A DNA stretch of 64,000 nt from Bradyrhizobium sp. CSA112 (lineage in GTDB: Bacteria > Pseudomonadota > Alphaproteobacteria > Rhizobiales > Xanthobacteraceae), in NCBI RefSeq assembly GCF_029051645.1, contig NZ_JAACFS010000003.1, positions 434,001 through 498,000 of the forward strand. Reading direction: 5' to 3'. Below, one piece after another: positions 52,845 to 61,781 of this stretch. Each line of letters begins with the position of its first letter. Position 1 is the first letter of the stretch. The notes beneath the pieces were generated by a model, which was not told the origin of the DNA, did no database searches, and saw only the letters and a list, made by a program, of their open reading frames with translations. The position numbers and the translations under genes were made by a program.

Positions 52845-54263
52845 ATGCTCGAGACTTTCACAAGTGCGACCAACAGCCCCTACGATGACGCGCCTTTTCG
52901 TTCGCGGCTTTCGTTCGACCTGGATGTTGACATTTGCGTGGTGGGCGCAGGACTTGCCGGTCTCACCGTGGCGCTGGAGGCCGCGCGCCTTGGCGCCAGC
53001 GTGGCCGTTCTCGAAGGCCGGCATGTCGGCTGGAACGCGTCCGGTCATCAACTCGGCACGGTCATGCCGGGCTACAGCCTTCCGATCGGCGATCTGATCG
53101 AGCGCGTCGGCCTCGACGACGCGCGCGAGCTGTGGGCGATGTCGAAGGAGGGCGCTGACTACGTTCGCGCCGCCGCCACCGAAGAGGCGATGCCGGGAAT
53201 TGCGCTGACCGAAGGCGCGCTGGAGGTCTCCAACGTCGACGTCGGCGAAATGCTGATCAGCCGGCTGCAGACGCTGAGCGAGGATTTCGAAACCGAAGTC
53301 GAGGGATGGCAGCTCGATCGCGTTCGCGATCAGCTCGGGACGGCACGCTATTTCCACGGCATCTATTATCCGCGCGCGTTCCAGATCGACGGCCGCAAAT
53401 ACATCCACGGCCTTGCCGTACTGGCGAGGCGGGCGGGCGCGCGCATCTTCGAGGATACTCCCGTCGTCAGCATCGATTCGTCAGGCATTCGCAAGCGTAT
53501 CGTGACGCCGTCGGCGCGGCTGCGCGCCTCGCATATCGTGCTGACCGGCAACGTTCATCTCGGCACTCCGTTGCGCCGCCTGTCCGAGACGTTGCTGCCG
53601 GTCTGGCGCTATGCCGCGGTGACCGAACCGCTCGGCGACCGTCTTGGCGAGATCCTCGCCTTCAAGGGGTCGGTCGTCGACAGCGACGGCATCGATCATT
53701 TTCGGATCGTGGATGGCGACCGGCTGATGTGGGCGAGCCCGGAGACCACCTGGGACGCGCGGCCGCGCCGCTTCGGCCCTGTCATTCAACGCCGCATCGC
53801 CACCATCTTTCCCCAACTCGGCAAGGTGCCGATCGCTGACGTGTTCGGCGGCGCAGTCGGGGTGACCGTGCACGGCATGCCGCAGATCGGCCAATTGCGC
53901 AAAGGGCTGTGGGTCGCCAGCGGCTTCGGCCGCCAGGGGCTGAACACCTCGGCAATGGCAGGGCAGGTCATCGCGCGCAGCATCCTGTGGGGCGAGGACC
54001 GCTGGAAACTGTTCTCGCCGTTCGAACTGGTCTGGGCAGGCGGCGTCACCGGCCGCGTCGCCGGCCATCTGATCGGCCTGTGGGGGCGGGGCCATTCCGC
54101 CGCGGCGGGCGCGCTGGCCCGCTACCGCGAAGGCGCTCGTGTCCGGGAGCGCGTTCGCGAGGCGCGATTGGCGGAAGCCAACCGGCAGGCCGGAACCAGG
54201 CCGCCACGCCGTCCGCCGGGCGAGCCGCGGCCGGTACGTCCACAGCCGCCGCGGTCGGCATAG
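52845..54263 (+). CDS. FAD-dependent oxidoreductase (DAO / gamma-glutamylputrescine oxidase-like)
   Basis: A 472-residue DAO-family flavoprotein. The FAD site is ICVVGAGLAGLTVALEAARLGASVAVLEG; SGHQLGTVMPGYSLP is the family loop next to the flavin. LWVASGFGRQGLNTSAMAGQVIARSIL closes the FAD domain, and a long Arg/Pro-rich tail follows. The best match by eye is the PuuB / glycine-oxidase-like group, which oxidises amines or amino acids with O2. The substrate remains open. The tail after about residue 425 is low complexity and unusual for the family. Confidence 0.84.
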   Translation: MLETFTSATNSPYDDAPFRSRLSFDLDVDICVVGAGLAGLTVALEAARLGASVAVLEGRHVGWNASGHQLGTVMPGYSLPIGDLIERVGLDDARELWAMSKEGADYVRAAATEEAMPGIALTEGALEVSNVDVGEMLISRLQTLSEDFETEVEGWQLDRVRDQLGTARYFHGIYYPRAFQIDGRKYIHGLAVLARRAGARIFEDTPVVSIDSSGIRKRIVTPSARLRASHIVLTGNVHLGTPLRRLSETLLPVWRYAAVTEPLGDRLGEILAFKGSVVDSDGIDHFRIVDGDRLMWASPETTWDARPRRFGPVIQRRIATIFPQLGKVPIADVFGGAVGVTVHGMPQIGQLRKGLWVASGFGRQGLNTSAMAGQVIARSILWGEDRWKLFSPFELVWAGGVTGRVAGHLIGLWGRGHSAAAGALARYREGARVRERVREARLAEANRQAGTRPPRRPPGEPRPVRPQPPRSA

Positions 54264-54395
54264 GCGCAGAATGGCGGGGGGCCCGTCCCTGGCTCGCAGG
54301 AAAGTGAGAAAATCCGGAACGGATCCGTGTAACGTCGGCGCTCGTGGGCCGTACTTGATGGCGAAACGTTACGCCCGCCTCGCACGGAGATTTCC

Positions 54396-54896
54396 ATGAT
54401 CGAACGCCGTATCCTGCTCGCATCCGTAGCCGGCCTGTTTGGCCTGGCCGCTTTCCGCTGGTTGCGCGCCTCGCCGGCGCAAGCGGCCGAGAAATTCGAG
54501 GTGGAAAAGACCGACGCCGAATGGCGCGCCCAGCTCACGCCCCAGCAGTATGAAATCCTGCGCAAGCACGGCACCGAGCGGCCCGGCTCGAGCCCGCTCC
54601 TGAAAGAAAAGCGCAAGGGCATCTATGCCTGCGCCGGATGCGACCTGCCGCTGTTCTCCTCTGATACCAAATACGATAGCGGCACTGGTTGGCCGAGCTT
54701 CTGGAAGCCGCTCGACAATGCCCTTGGTGAAACCAAGGACACGACGTTCGGGATGACGCGCACGGAAGTCCACTGCCGCCGCTGCGGTGGACATATGGGT
54801 CACGTCTTCGACGACGGGCCGAAGCCGACCGGCTTGCGCTATTGCATCGACGGGTTTGGGCTGGTGTTTCACCCGTCCGGGCCACAGGCTTCGTAA
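54396..54896 (+). CDS. msrB: Exported methionine-R-sulfoxide reductase MsrB
   Basis: A 166-residue MsrB. A signal sequence (residues 1-31, ending ASPAQAAE) directs it out of the cytoplasm. The zinc-binding pairs are CAGC (79-82) and CRRC (127-130), and the catalytic cysteine is C150 in [18 protein letters not shown] and GGHMGHVF are further signatures. It would repair oxidised methionine of envelope proteins. No MsrA gene or thioredoxin-type reductant is adjacent. Confidence 0.93.
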   Translation: MIERRILLASVAGLFGLAAFRWLRASPAQAAEKFEVEKTDAEWRAQLTPQQYEILRKHGTERPGSSPLLKEKRKGIYACAGCDLPLFSSDTKYDSGTGWPSFWKPLDNALGETKDTTFGMTRTEVHCRRCGGHMGHVFDDGPKPTGLRYCIDGFGLVFHPSGPQAS

Positions 54897-54934
54897 CGGC
54901 ATCGCTCGGCAATTGTTGCCCGCCCGGCAAATGT

Positions 54935-54962
54935 GCCCCGGTCTTCGGATCGGGGCTTTTTT
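54935..54962 (+). terminator. Rho-independent terminator after msrB
   Basis: A stem gccccggtc (54935-54943) with loop ttcg and the partner gatcggggc (54948-54956, one G-U pair) is followed by a run of six T. The UUCG tetraloop is a classical stable hairpin. Confidence 0.88.
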
Positions 54963-54995
54963 CTTAAGTATTTGATTTCCATTGATTTTATAGTT

Positions 54996-55010
54996 TGGCA
55001 CAACGCTTGC
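54996..55010 (+). promoter_or_regulatory. Sigma-54 promoter of flgE
   Basis: TGGCAC at 54996-55001, 5 bases, TTGC at 55007-55010: a perfect -24/-12 element, with GG at 54997-54998 and GC at 55009-55010 and ten bases between. It is 74 bp before the flgE start and follows the msrB terminator, so it should drive the flgE-flgK-flgL genes through RpoN and a flagellar activator. Confidence 0.87.
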
Positions 55011-55083
55011 GACATGTTCTCCCGACGCGGCCTCGGTTTCCCTGGAACGGCGAGCCGCCCGGATCGAATTTGGAGAACATGTC

Positions 55084-56901
55084 ATGGGTATCTTCGGCGC
55101 ACTCACCACCGCGGTCGGCGGCCTCCGCGCCAACTCCTACGCGCTGGAAAACGTCTCGGGCAACATCGCCAACTCGCAGACCACAGCGTTCAAGCGCGTC
55201 GACACCTCCTTCCTCGATCTGATTCCGCAGACCTCAGCGACCGCGCAACTCGCCGGCGGCGTGACCACGCAATCCCGCTCCACCAACTCGGTGCAGGGCG
55301 ACGTGCAGACGGCTTCGGTTGCGACCTTCATGGCGATCAACGGCAACGGCTTTTTTGCGGTGCAAAAGCCCGGCAACTTCACCGACGGCACGCCGGTGTT
55401 CGACGGTGTCGACCGCTACACCCGCCGCGGCGACTTCCAACTCGACAAGAGCGGCTATCTCGTCAATGGCGCCGGCTATTATCTGCAGGGCGTGCCGATC
55501 GACCCGACCACCGGCAACCCTTCCGGCAGTTCGCCGCAGGTTCTCCGATTCCAGAACGACTTCTTGCCGGCGCAGCAAACCACCAGGATCGACTATCGCG
55601 CCAACCTCGCCAGCTATCCGTTGACGACCAAGCACGACGTTTCCGTTCCCGGATCGGAATTGATCGCGCCGGGATCATACAGCGCCGGACATAATCCGCT
55701 GGCACTCGGAACGCCTATGGCGCCCTATACCGATGCCTCCAGAAGCGGCACCACTCAGAACAACAAAGCGACGCCGTCGGTTGCAAACACGGCCGCGACC
55801 CTGCTTAGCGGTGCGGCCGGCACCAACTCGATCTCCTCCAACTTCGTCGCGGGCGACACAATCACGGTCAACGGCCAAACCCTCACCTTCATGGCGTCGG
55901 GCACCGCCGTCGGCCCCAACCAGATCAACGTCGACGACAGCATCGGAACCTTGCTGGGCAAGATTGACGTGCTCCAGGGAACGTCAGCCCCGAACACGGC
56001 CACGATCAACTCCGGCTCGATCACGCTGCATTCCGGCACCTCCTTCAATCTCTCGGTCTCGAGTTCAAACACCACAGCTTGGGCCGCGCTCGGCTTTACC
56101 GGCACCGTGACGGCGACGCGCGGCGGCGGCGGCGGCGTCGGCACTGGTCAGGTCGTCGGCAACGACAACTCGACGTTCCTCGCCGAATCGATAGCGGGTG
56201 GTGCGGTCACGACCTACGACGTCTCGGGCGCTCCGGTGAACCTGCAGTTCCGCTGGGCCAAGGTCGACAGCGCCGCGCTTGGCGCGGGCCATACCGACAC
56301 CTGGAACCTGTTCTACCAGGTCAATCCCAACGCAACCGGCACCCAGGTTGCGTGGCAGAACGTCAACACCAATTTCACCTTCTCTGCCTCAGGTCAGATG
56401 ACGCCGGCGGTACCGAACATCGAGCTCACCAATGCCGTCGTCAACGGCGTCGCGCTGGGCAGTCCCGTCATCAACTTCGGTACCGGCGGTGTTACCCAAT
56501 TCGCGGATGCCAATGGCAACGTGCAGGTCAACCAGATCCAGCAGGACGGCTTCCCCGCCGGCCAGTTGCAGTCGGTCGGCGTCGGCACCAACGGCCGAAT
56601 CGTCGGCAACTATTCCAATGGCCGCAATCTCGACCTCGCTGAAATTTCGGTCGCGACCTTCAACGGCACCAATTTCCTCAAGCGCGTCAACGGCGGCGCA
56701 TTCGAGGTCACCGACGCATCCGGACAGGCGCTATTCGGCAAGGCCGGAACCATCGTCGGTTCGTCCCTGGAGGGATCCAACACCGACATCGCCGACGAGT
56801 TCACCAAGCTGATCGTCACCCAGCAGGCTTACTCGGCCAATACCAAGGTGATCACCACTTCCAACACGATGGTGCAGGATCTCCTGAACGTGCTGCGCTG
56901 A
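55084..56901 (+). CDS. flgE: Flagellar hook protein FlgE
   Basis: A 605-residue hook protein. The N-terminal D0 region is MGIFGALTTAVGGLRANSYALENVSGNIANSQTTAFKR, and the C-terminal D0 region is FTKLIVTQQAYSANTKVITTSNTMVQDLLNVLR. Residues about 238-345 hold an inserted module (AATLLSGAAGTNSI through WAALGFTGTVTA), which is also present in FlgL. This makes the protein longer than the roughly 400-450 residues of simple hook proteins. It is exported through the flagellar secretion apparatus and polymerises into the hook. A sigma-54 promoter lies 74 bp upstream and GGAG before the ATG. Confidence 0.95.
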   Translation: MGIFGALTTAVGGLRANSYALENVSGNIANSQTTAFKRVDTSFLDLIPQTSATAQLAGGVTTQSRSTNSVQGDVQTASVATFMAINGNGFFAVQKPGNFTDGTPVFDGVDRYTRRGDFQLDKSGYLVNGAGYYLQGVPIDPTTGNPSGSSPQVLRFQNDFLPAQQTTRIDYRANLASYPLTTKHDVSVPGSELIAPGSYSAGHNPLALGTPMAPYTDASRSGTTQNNKATPSVANTAATLLSGAAGTNSISSNFVAGDTITVNGQTLTFMASGTAVGPNQINVDDSIGTLLGKIDVLQGTSAPNTATINSGSITLHSGTSFNLSVSSSNTTAWAALGFTGTVTATRGGGGGVGTGQVVGNDNSTFLAESIAGGAVTTYDVSGAPVNLQFRWAKVDSAALGAGHTDTWNLFYQVNPNATGTQVAWQNVNTNFTFSASGQMTPAVPNIELTNAVVNGVALGSPVINFGTGGVTQFADANGNVQVNQIQQDGFPAGQLQSVGVGTNGRIVGNYSNGRNLDLAEISVATFNGTNFLKRVNGGAFEVTDASGQALFGKAGTIVGSSLEGSNTDIADEFTKLIVTQQAYSANTKVITTSNTMVQDLLNVLR

Positions 56902-56948
56902 TTGCGCGACGAGCCGTTCGCGATGCGTCTTGAGATGGGCAATCAGTC

Positions 56949-58829
56949 ATGGGTTTGAGTCAAGCTCTCTCCACCGCAATGTCCGGCCTGCGCGCGACGC
57001 AAGCCGCAATCGCGCTGGTCGGATCGAACGTCGCCAACGCCGAAACGCCTGGTTACGTCAGGAAGTCGATCATCCAGTCCGCCGGCGTGACCGGCGACTA
57101 CGGCTCGAGCGTTCTGCTCCACGGCGTCGACCGGCAGCTCGATCAATATCTGCAGGCCCAATTGCGCACGGAAACTTCCGGCGCGGCCTACGCCGATATC
57201 CGTTCGACTTTCCTCGCCAATCTGCAGAATGTCTACGGGAATCCGGCTGAAACCGGCACCATCGAGGATTCGTTCAACAAGCTCCTGACGGCCTTCCAGG
57301 GCTTGTCGACCAGCCCGGATTCGCAGTCGGCGCGGATCAGCGCCGTCAGCGCCGCGCAAACGATGGCGCAGACGCTCAATGCGGCGACGCAGGGGATTCA
57401 GAGCCTTCGCGCCAACGCCGAGATGGGCATCAACGATTCCATCACCACTGCCAACAACGCGATGGCCCAGATCGCGTTCATCAACAACCAGCTCCAGAAC
57501 AACGGCAAGACGGACGCCGCGACGGCCTCGCTGCTCGACCAGCGCGATCAGTACATCACTCAACTGTCGAGCCTGATGGACATCAGAACGGTCGTCAACG
57601 ACCTCAACCAGGTGACGGTATTCACGAACTCCGGCGTGCAACTGGTCGGCACCGAGGCTGCGCAGCTAAGCTTCAATCCGCAGGGCACGATGACGCCCAA
57701 CACGCTGTACAGCTCCGACCCGACCAAGAACAACGTCGGCACCATCGCCATCAATTTCCCGCACGGCGGCAGCTACGATCTGGTATCGACCAACTCGATC
57801 CGTTCGGGCAAGATCGCGGCCTATCTCGAACTGCGCGACAACACGCTGGTGAAGGCGCAGGCGCAGATCGACCAGTTCGCGGCGTCGATGTCGAGCGCAC
57901 TGTCAGACAAGACGACCGCAGGCGTCGCCGCTCCCGCGTCGGTCCTGCCGCAGGCCGGTTATGACCTCGATCTCACGGGATTGCAGTCGGGCAACGTCAT
58001 TAACGTCAGCTACAAGGATAACACCACCGGCGTTACGCATAATCTCTCGATCGTGCGTGTCGACGATCCGAGCGTGCTGCCGCTGAGCAATACCACAACG
58101 CTCGATCCGAACGATGAAGTGCTCGGCATCAATTTTTCCGGCGGCATGGCTTCGGTGGTTACCCAGCTCAACGCCGCGCTCGGGTCGGCCGATCTGCAGT
58201 TTTCGAATCCTTCCGGCTCTACGCTGCGCGTTCTGGATGACGGCGCGCCGAATCGCTCGGATGTGCTGGCCGCGTCGGTCACCACGACCATGTCTTCGCT
58301 CACCAGCGGCAACCCACAGCTTCCGCTATTCACGGACAATGGCGGCCTCTTTTCCGGTGCGATCACCGCCAACGGTTCGCAGCAAATCGGTCTCGCCGGC
58401 CGCATCAGCGTCAATCTCGGGCTTCTCGGCGATCCCTCGCGCACTATCGTATTCTCCACCAGCCCGTTGACGGCCGCTGGCGACACCACACGCTCCGACT
58501 TCATTCTCAAGCAACTGCAGACGGGGAACTATCGCTATTCGCCGCAGACCGGCATCGGGACCACCGGCGCTCCGTTCACCGGCACGCTGACTAACTTCGC
58601 CAAGCAGTTCATCAGCCAGCAGGGCGAAGCCGCGACCGCCGCCAAGCAGCTCGCCGACGGTCAGTCCGTGGTGCTGAATACCCTGCAGAAGAAGGTGACA
58701 GACGCATCGGGCGTCAATATCGACGACGAGATGGCGCATCTGCTCGCGCTGCAGAATGCGTACTCTGCCAACGCGCGCGTAATGTCGTCCATCAAGCAGA
58801 TGTACGACACGCTGATCCAGGCCATGTGA
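56949..58829 (+). CDS. flgK: Flagellar hook-associated protein 1, FlgK
   Basis: A 626-residue HAP1. The N-terminal helix GLSQALSTAMSGLRATQAAIALVGSNVANAETPGYVR and the C-terminal ATAAKQLADGQSVVLNTLQKKVTDASGVNIDDEMAHLLALQNAYSANARVMSSIKQMYDTLIQ are the FlgK-type D0/D1 pieces. The central part holds variable beta-rich material (DLTGLQSGNVINVSYKD and SNPSGSTLRVLDDGAPNRSDVLAA). It forms the first junction ring between hook and filament. It lies 47 bp after flgE and is followed at 7 bp by flgL. Confidence 0.95.
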   Translation: MGLSQALSTAMSGLRATQAAIALVGSNVANAETPGYVRKSIIQSAGVTGDYGSSVLLHGVDRQLDQYLQAQLRTETSGAAYADIRSTFLANLQNVYGNPAETGTIEDSFNKLLTAFQGLSTSPDSQSARISAVSAAQTMAQTLNAATQGIQSLRANAEMGINDSITTANNAMAQIAFINNQLQNNGKTDAATASLLDQRDQYITQLSSLMDIRTVVNDLNQVTVFTNSGVQLVGTEAAQLSFNPQGTMTPNTLYSSDPTKNNVGTIAINFPHGGSYDLVSTNSIRSGKIAAYLELRDNTLVKAQAQIDQFAASMSSALSDKTTAGVAAPASVLPQAGYDLDLTGLQSGNVINVSYKDNTTGVTHNLSIVRVDDPSVLPLSNTTTLDPNDEVLGINFSGGMASVVTQLNAALGSADLQFSNPSGSTLRVLDDGAPNRSDVLAASVTTTMSSLTSGNPQLPLFTDNGGLFSGAITANGSQQIGLAGRISVNLGLLGDPSRTIVFSTSPLTAAGDTTRSDFILKQLQTGNYRYSPQTGIGTTGAPFTGTLTNFAKQFISQQGEAATAAKQLADGQSVVLNTLQKKVTDASGVNIDDEMAHLLALQNAYSANARVMSSIKQMYDTLIQAM

Positions 58830-58836
58830 GGGTATC

Positions 58837-60714
58837 ATGTCGATCGATGGCGTTAGCGGCAGAACATCCTACATCGGGACCTCGATCCTCAACATCCGCA
58901 AGCAACTCGATGATCTGACGCAGCAGCTTGCCAGCGGCCGGGTCTCGACGACTTATGCAGGGCAGGGCGCCAACCGCGGCTTTGCGCTGAGTTTGCGCGC
59001 GCAGGTCAGCAGCATCGACGCGTTCAAGGACACCGCAACCAACGTCAATACCAGGCTCAACGTCGTTAACCTTGCGCTGCAGGGATTGGCCGACATCGGC
59101 ACGTCGGTAAAGAAAGCGGCCGGTACGTCGACCATCGTGCTCAACGACAACGGTCAAACCTCCGGCCAGATCACGGCACAGGCGGCGTTCTCGAATGCGG
59201 TGTCGCTGCTCAACAGCCAGACCGGCGACCGCTATCTGTTTTCCGGCCGCACGACCGACACGTCCGCGACGGTGCCGGCCGACGTCATGCTCGACGGCGT
59301 GGGAACGCAGGCCGGCTTGAAGCAACTGATCAACGAACGCCGCCAGGCCGATCAGGGTGTCGCCAACATGGCGCATCTGACGGTCTCGTCGCCGCCGTTG
59401 ACGACAACCGTGACCAGCCTGGCCGAGGATGGTTCATCGTTCGGGTTGAAGCTCGGTTCGATCAGTTCGTCGCTGACAGGAGCGACTGTGACGCAGCCAA
59501 CCGGCGCGCCGCCGGCCGCTACCGTCGATCTCGGCGCCGTCAATCCGAATAGTGGCGACAAGATCACGTTCAACTTCAACCTGCCGGACGGCACTACCGA
59601 GTCGATCGCGCTGACCGCGACGACCACGAACCCGCCGCCGACCGGCTCGTTCCTGATCGGCGTCGATACGGTTGCGACCACTGCGAACCTGCAGGCCGCA
59701 TTGACGTCTTCGATCCAAACGCTGAGCGACACGTCACTGGTGGCCGCGTCCGCGATCGCGGCGTCCGAAAACTTCTTCAGCCCGTCCGCGACCGTCACGG
59801 GGACTGCGGTCAACAATCAGGCCACGGTACCAGGGCCGATCACCGGCGCTACGCTGCTCTCGGGCGCGGCGGGAACGGATTCGCTGGCCGCGAGCTTTGC
59901 GGCGGGCGATACGATTACGGTCAACGGCACGCCGATCACCTTCGTTGCTTCAGGTGCGACCGGCAACCAGCTCAACATCACCGACAGCGTGCAGACCTTG
60001 CTGGCAAAGATCGATTCGATCACCGGCACCGGTACGCCATCGACCGTCACCGGCGGCGCAATAGCATTGCACGGCGCTGACGGCGAGAGCCTGACGGTTT
60101 CCAGTTCGAACGCAACCGCGTTCGCGGCGCTGGGCTTTAGCGCCACGGCGAGCGCAAATGCGGCGCCGTTGCGCGTCAACGGCCCGCCGTTTGCCACGGC
60201 CACCAATCTGATCGGCGGCACATCCGCCAACACCGTCTCGTGGTACACCGGCGAAGTCGGTACCGATCCGGCGCGCGGCACCGCGATCGCGCGCATCGAC
60301 CAGTCCATCACGGTGCAATATGGCGCGCGTGCCAACGAGCAGGCGTTGCGCTATCAGTTGCAGAACATCGCGGTGTATTCCGCCGTCACGACCAATGCCG
60401 CCGATCCGAACTCAAAAGCGCAGGTGAACGCGCTGCAGCAGCGGATTTCGGCAAACCTGGCGCCGCAGAGCGGCCAGCAATCGATTCAGGACATGCAGGC
60501 GGAGTTCGCCGGCGCGCAGAACGCAATCAAGGCTTCGAGCGATCGCCAGACCCAGCTCAAGGGGATGGCGCAGACCATGCTCGACCAGATCGAGGGCATC
60601 AATCAGGACGAGGTGGCGACCAAGATCCTGGCGCTGCAGACCAGTCTGCAGGCCTCGTATCAAACGACCTCGATGCTCTACCAGACCACGCTGACCAAGT
60701 TCCTGCCGATCTGA
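58837..60714 (+). CDS. flgL: Flagellar hook-associated protein 3, FlgL
   Basis: A 625-residue flagellin-like junction protein. The N-terminal helix is ILNIRKQLDDLTQQLASGRVSTTYAGQGANRGFALSLRAQVSSIDAF, and the C-terminal helix is EGINQDEVATKILALQTSLQASYQTTSMLYQTTLTKFLPI. Standard FlgL is about 300-400 residues; the extra length is mostly the module at residues 338-442 (ATLLSGAAGTDSL through FAALGFSATASA), paralogous to that in FlgE. A second beta-rich part precedes it (GDKITFNFNLPDGTTESIALTA). GAGGGTATC precedes the ATG. A terminator follows. Confidence 0.93.
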   Translation: MSIDGVSGRTSYIGTSILNIRKQLDDLTQQLASGRVSTTYAGQGANRGFALSLRAQVSSIDAFKDTATNVNTRLNVVNLALQGLADIGTSVKKAAGTSTIVLNDNGQTSGQITAQAAFSNAVSLLNSQTGDRYLFSGRTTDTSATVPADVMLDGVGTQAGLKQLINERRQADQGVANMAHLTVSSPPLTTTVTSLAEDGSSFGLKLGSISSSLTGATVTQPTGAPPAATVDLGAVNPNSGDKITFNFNLPDGTTESIALTATTTNPPPTGSFLIGVDTVATTANLQAALTSSIQTLSDTSLVAASAIAASENFFSPSATVTGTAVNNQATVPGPITGATLLSGAAGTDSLAASFAAGDTITVNGTPITFVASGATGNQLNITDSVQTLLAKIDSITGTGTPSTVTGGAIALHGADGESLTVSSSNATAFAALGFSATASANAAPLRVNGPPFATATNLIGGTSANTVSWYTGEVGTDPARGTAIARIDQSITVQYGARANEQALRYQLQNIAVYSAVTTNAADPNSKAQVNALQQRISANLAPQSGQQSIQDMQAEFAGAQNAIKASSDRQTQLKGMAQTMLDQIEGINQDEVATKILALQTSLQASYQTTSMLYQTTLTKFLPI

Positions 60715-60746
60715 CGATCGGCAATTTGCGCGTTGATCGAAATGCG

Positions 60747-60773
60747 AAAAGGCCTCCTTGCGGAGGCCTTTTT
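60747..60773 (+). terminator. Rho-independent terminator after flgL
   Basis: A stem of aaaaggcctcc (60747-60757), loop ttgc, and complement ending in a run of five T (60762-60773). It closes the flgE-flgK-flgL transcript. The leftward flbT stop lies 20 bp further, so it may serve both strands. Confidence 0.9.
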
Positions 60774-60792
60774 CTTTTGAGCGATGCGGTGG

Positions 60793-61218
60793 CTATGCGG
60801 ATTTGCGATCAGCCTCGGGAGACAGCAACTTACGGGCGCTGTCTAGGATCTGCTCTTCGTGGGCGATCAGTTTCTTCGCTTCTTTCAGCGCGTGGTAGAG
60901 GTCGCCATTGAGAATGTAGTTGTTGATCCCTTCGATGAATGGCCATGCACTCGGCATCGCGGTCAGGATATCGCGCACGAGGCTGAAATAGGTCGGATGG
61001 TGCGCCATCGGATCCGGTGACAGGTACATGAGCTGCGCGGCGAGATAGACCAGCTTGGCCGGCGTATCGGCGGTCTCAGGGGTGAGGATGTCCTTCTCAC
61101 GCAGGATTGGAATCCTGTCGCCGTCGATCAGCAGCCGGGCGCGTTGATCGGTGTTGGTGACCACACAGGCGCCGATGATGATTCGCTCGTGCGGTTTGAG
61201 CTCGACTTTCAAGGCCAT
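60793..61218 (-). CDS. flbT: Flagellin mRNA-binding regulator FlbT
   Basis: A 141-residue FlbT. MALKVELKPHERIIIGACVVTN, the core RARLLIDGDRIPILREKDIL and LVYLAAQLMYLSPDPMAHHPTYFSLVRDIL are family hallmarks. In Caulobacter FlbT binds flagellin mRNA and blocks its translation until the hook is complete; in Bradyrhizobium and Brucella it can act positively. ATG 61218 has GGAGAAC close upstream. It is divergent from the flagellin remnant and flaF. Confidence 0.93.
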   Translation of the reverse strand: MALKVELKPHERIIIGACVVTNTDQRARLLIDGDRIPILREKDILTPETADTPAKLVYLAAQLMYLSPDPMAHHPTYFSLVRDILTAMPSAWPFIEGINNYILNGDLYHALKEAKKLIAHEEQILDSARKLLSPEADRKSA

Positions 61219-61386
61219 GCCTGTTCTCCGTTTGACGCTTTTCGCGCGTTGTCGGTTGCCCGCCGGCAGATTCGGCATCCTTCCTGATGATGGTTAACCA
61301 ATCGTGAAGATGCGATTAGTGCCCATTTGGCGGGGCTTTTCCGCACGTGGCCAGTAGAAGTACGGAATGAATTCGGTCGCGGCGAA

Positions 61387-61482
61387 GTGAGTACAAATTT
61401 ACTAGCGCGTCAGTCGATCGCGGTGTCCGCGCTGGCGCTGGCCAACCAGTCGCAGCAGAGCGTGCTGCGGCGCCTGCGCTAA
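61387..61482 (+). pseudogene. C-terminal remnant of a flagellin gene
   Basis: A short reading frame runs without stop from about 61387 to TAA at 61480-61482. It encodes TNLLARQSIAVSAL and then ALALANQSQQSVLRRLR. This is the signature of the last helix of flagellin (the D0 C-terminal segment, ending in a hydrophobic LxxLxR-like tail). Upstream codons do not resemble flagellin and no ATG with a ribosome site opens the frame. A strong terminator stands 23 bp after the stop. It appears that a flagellin gene once stood upstream of flaF and lost all but its end. Confidence 0.7.
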
Positions 61483-61504
61483 GGCGGGGACGGCAAACGA
61501 TCAC

Positions 61505-61540
61505 GGCGGCGGAGGAGGAAACTACCGCCGCCTTTCTTTT
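61505..61540 (+). terminator. Terminator of the lost flagellin gene
   Basis: Ggcggcgg at 61505-61512 pairs with ccgccgcc at 61525-61532 across a 12-nt loop, followed by TTTCTTTT. It lies just after the flagellin-remnant stop codon. Confidence 0.85.
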
Positions 61541-61781
61541 CGAATGTGGGATTCGATTCGCTCGAGAAACAAAAACGCCGAAGCGAAGAATTTGGGCTTC
61601 GATCTTAATTCCATCAGAACCTGATGGCCGGCATGCTCACGCAAATATGGATTTTTTGCCGGACTACCGACACAATCGGTAACTCTTGCTAACCATATTT
61701 AAAGGCGCAAGCTGTATGAAAGTTGGGCAGTTTTTCTGAAGTCCCCGCGGTCTTGCAAACCGCTCCCATCGAGGTTCGTGA

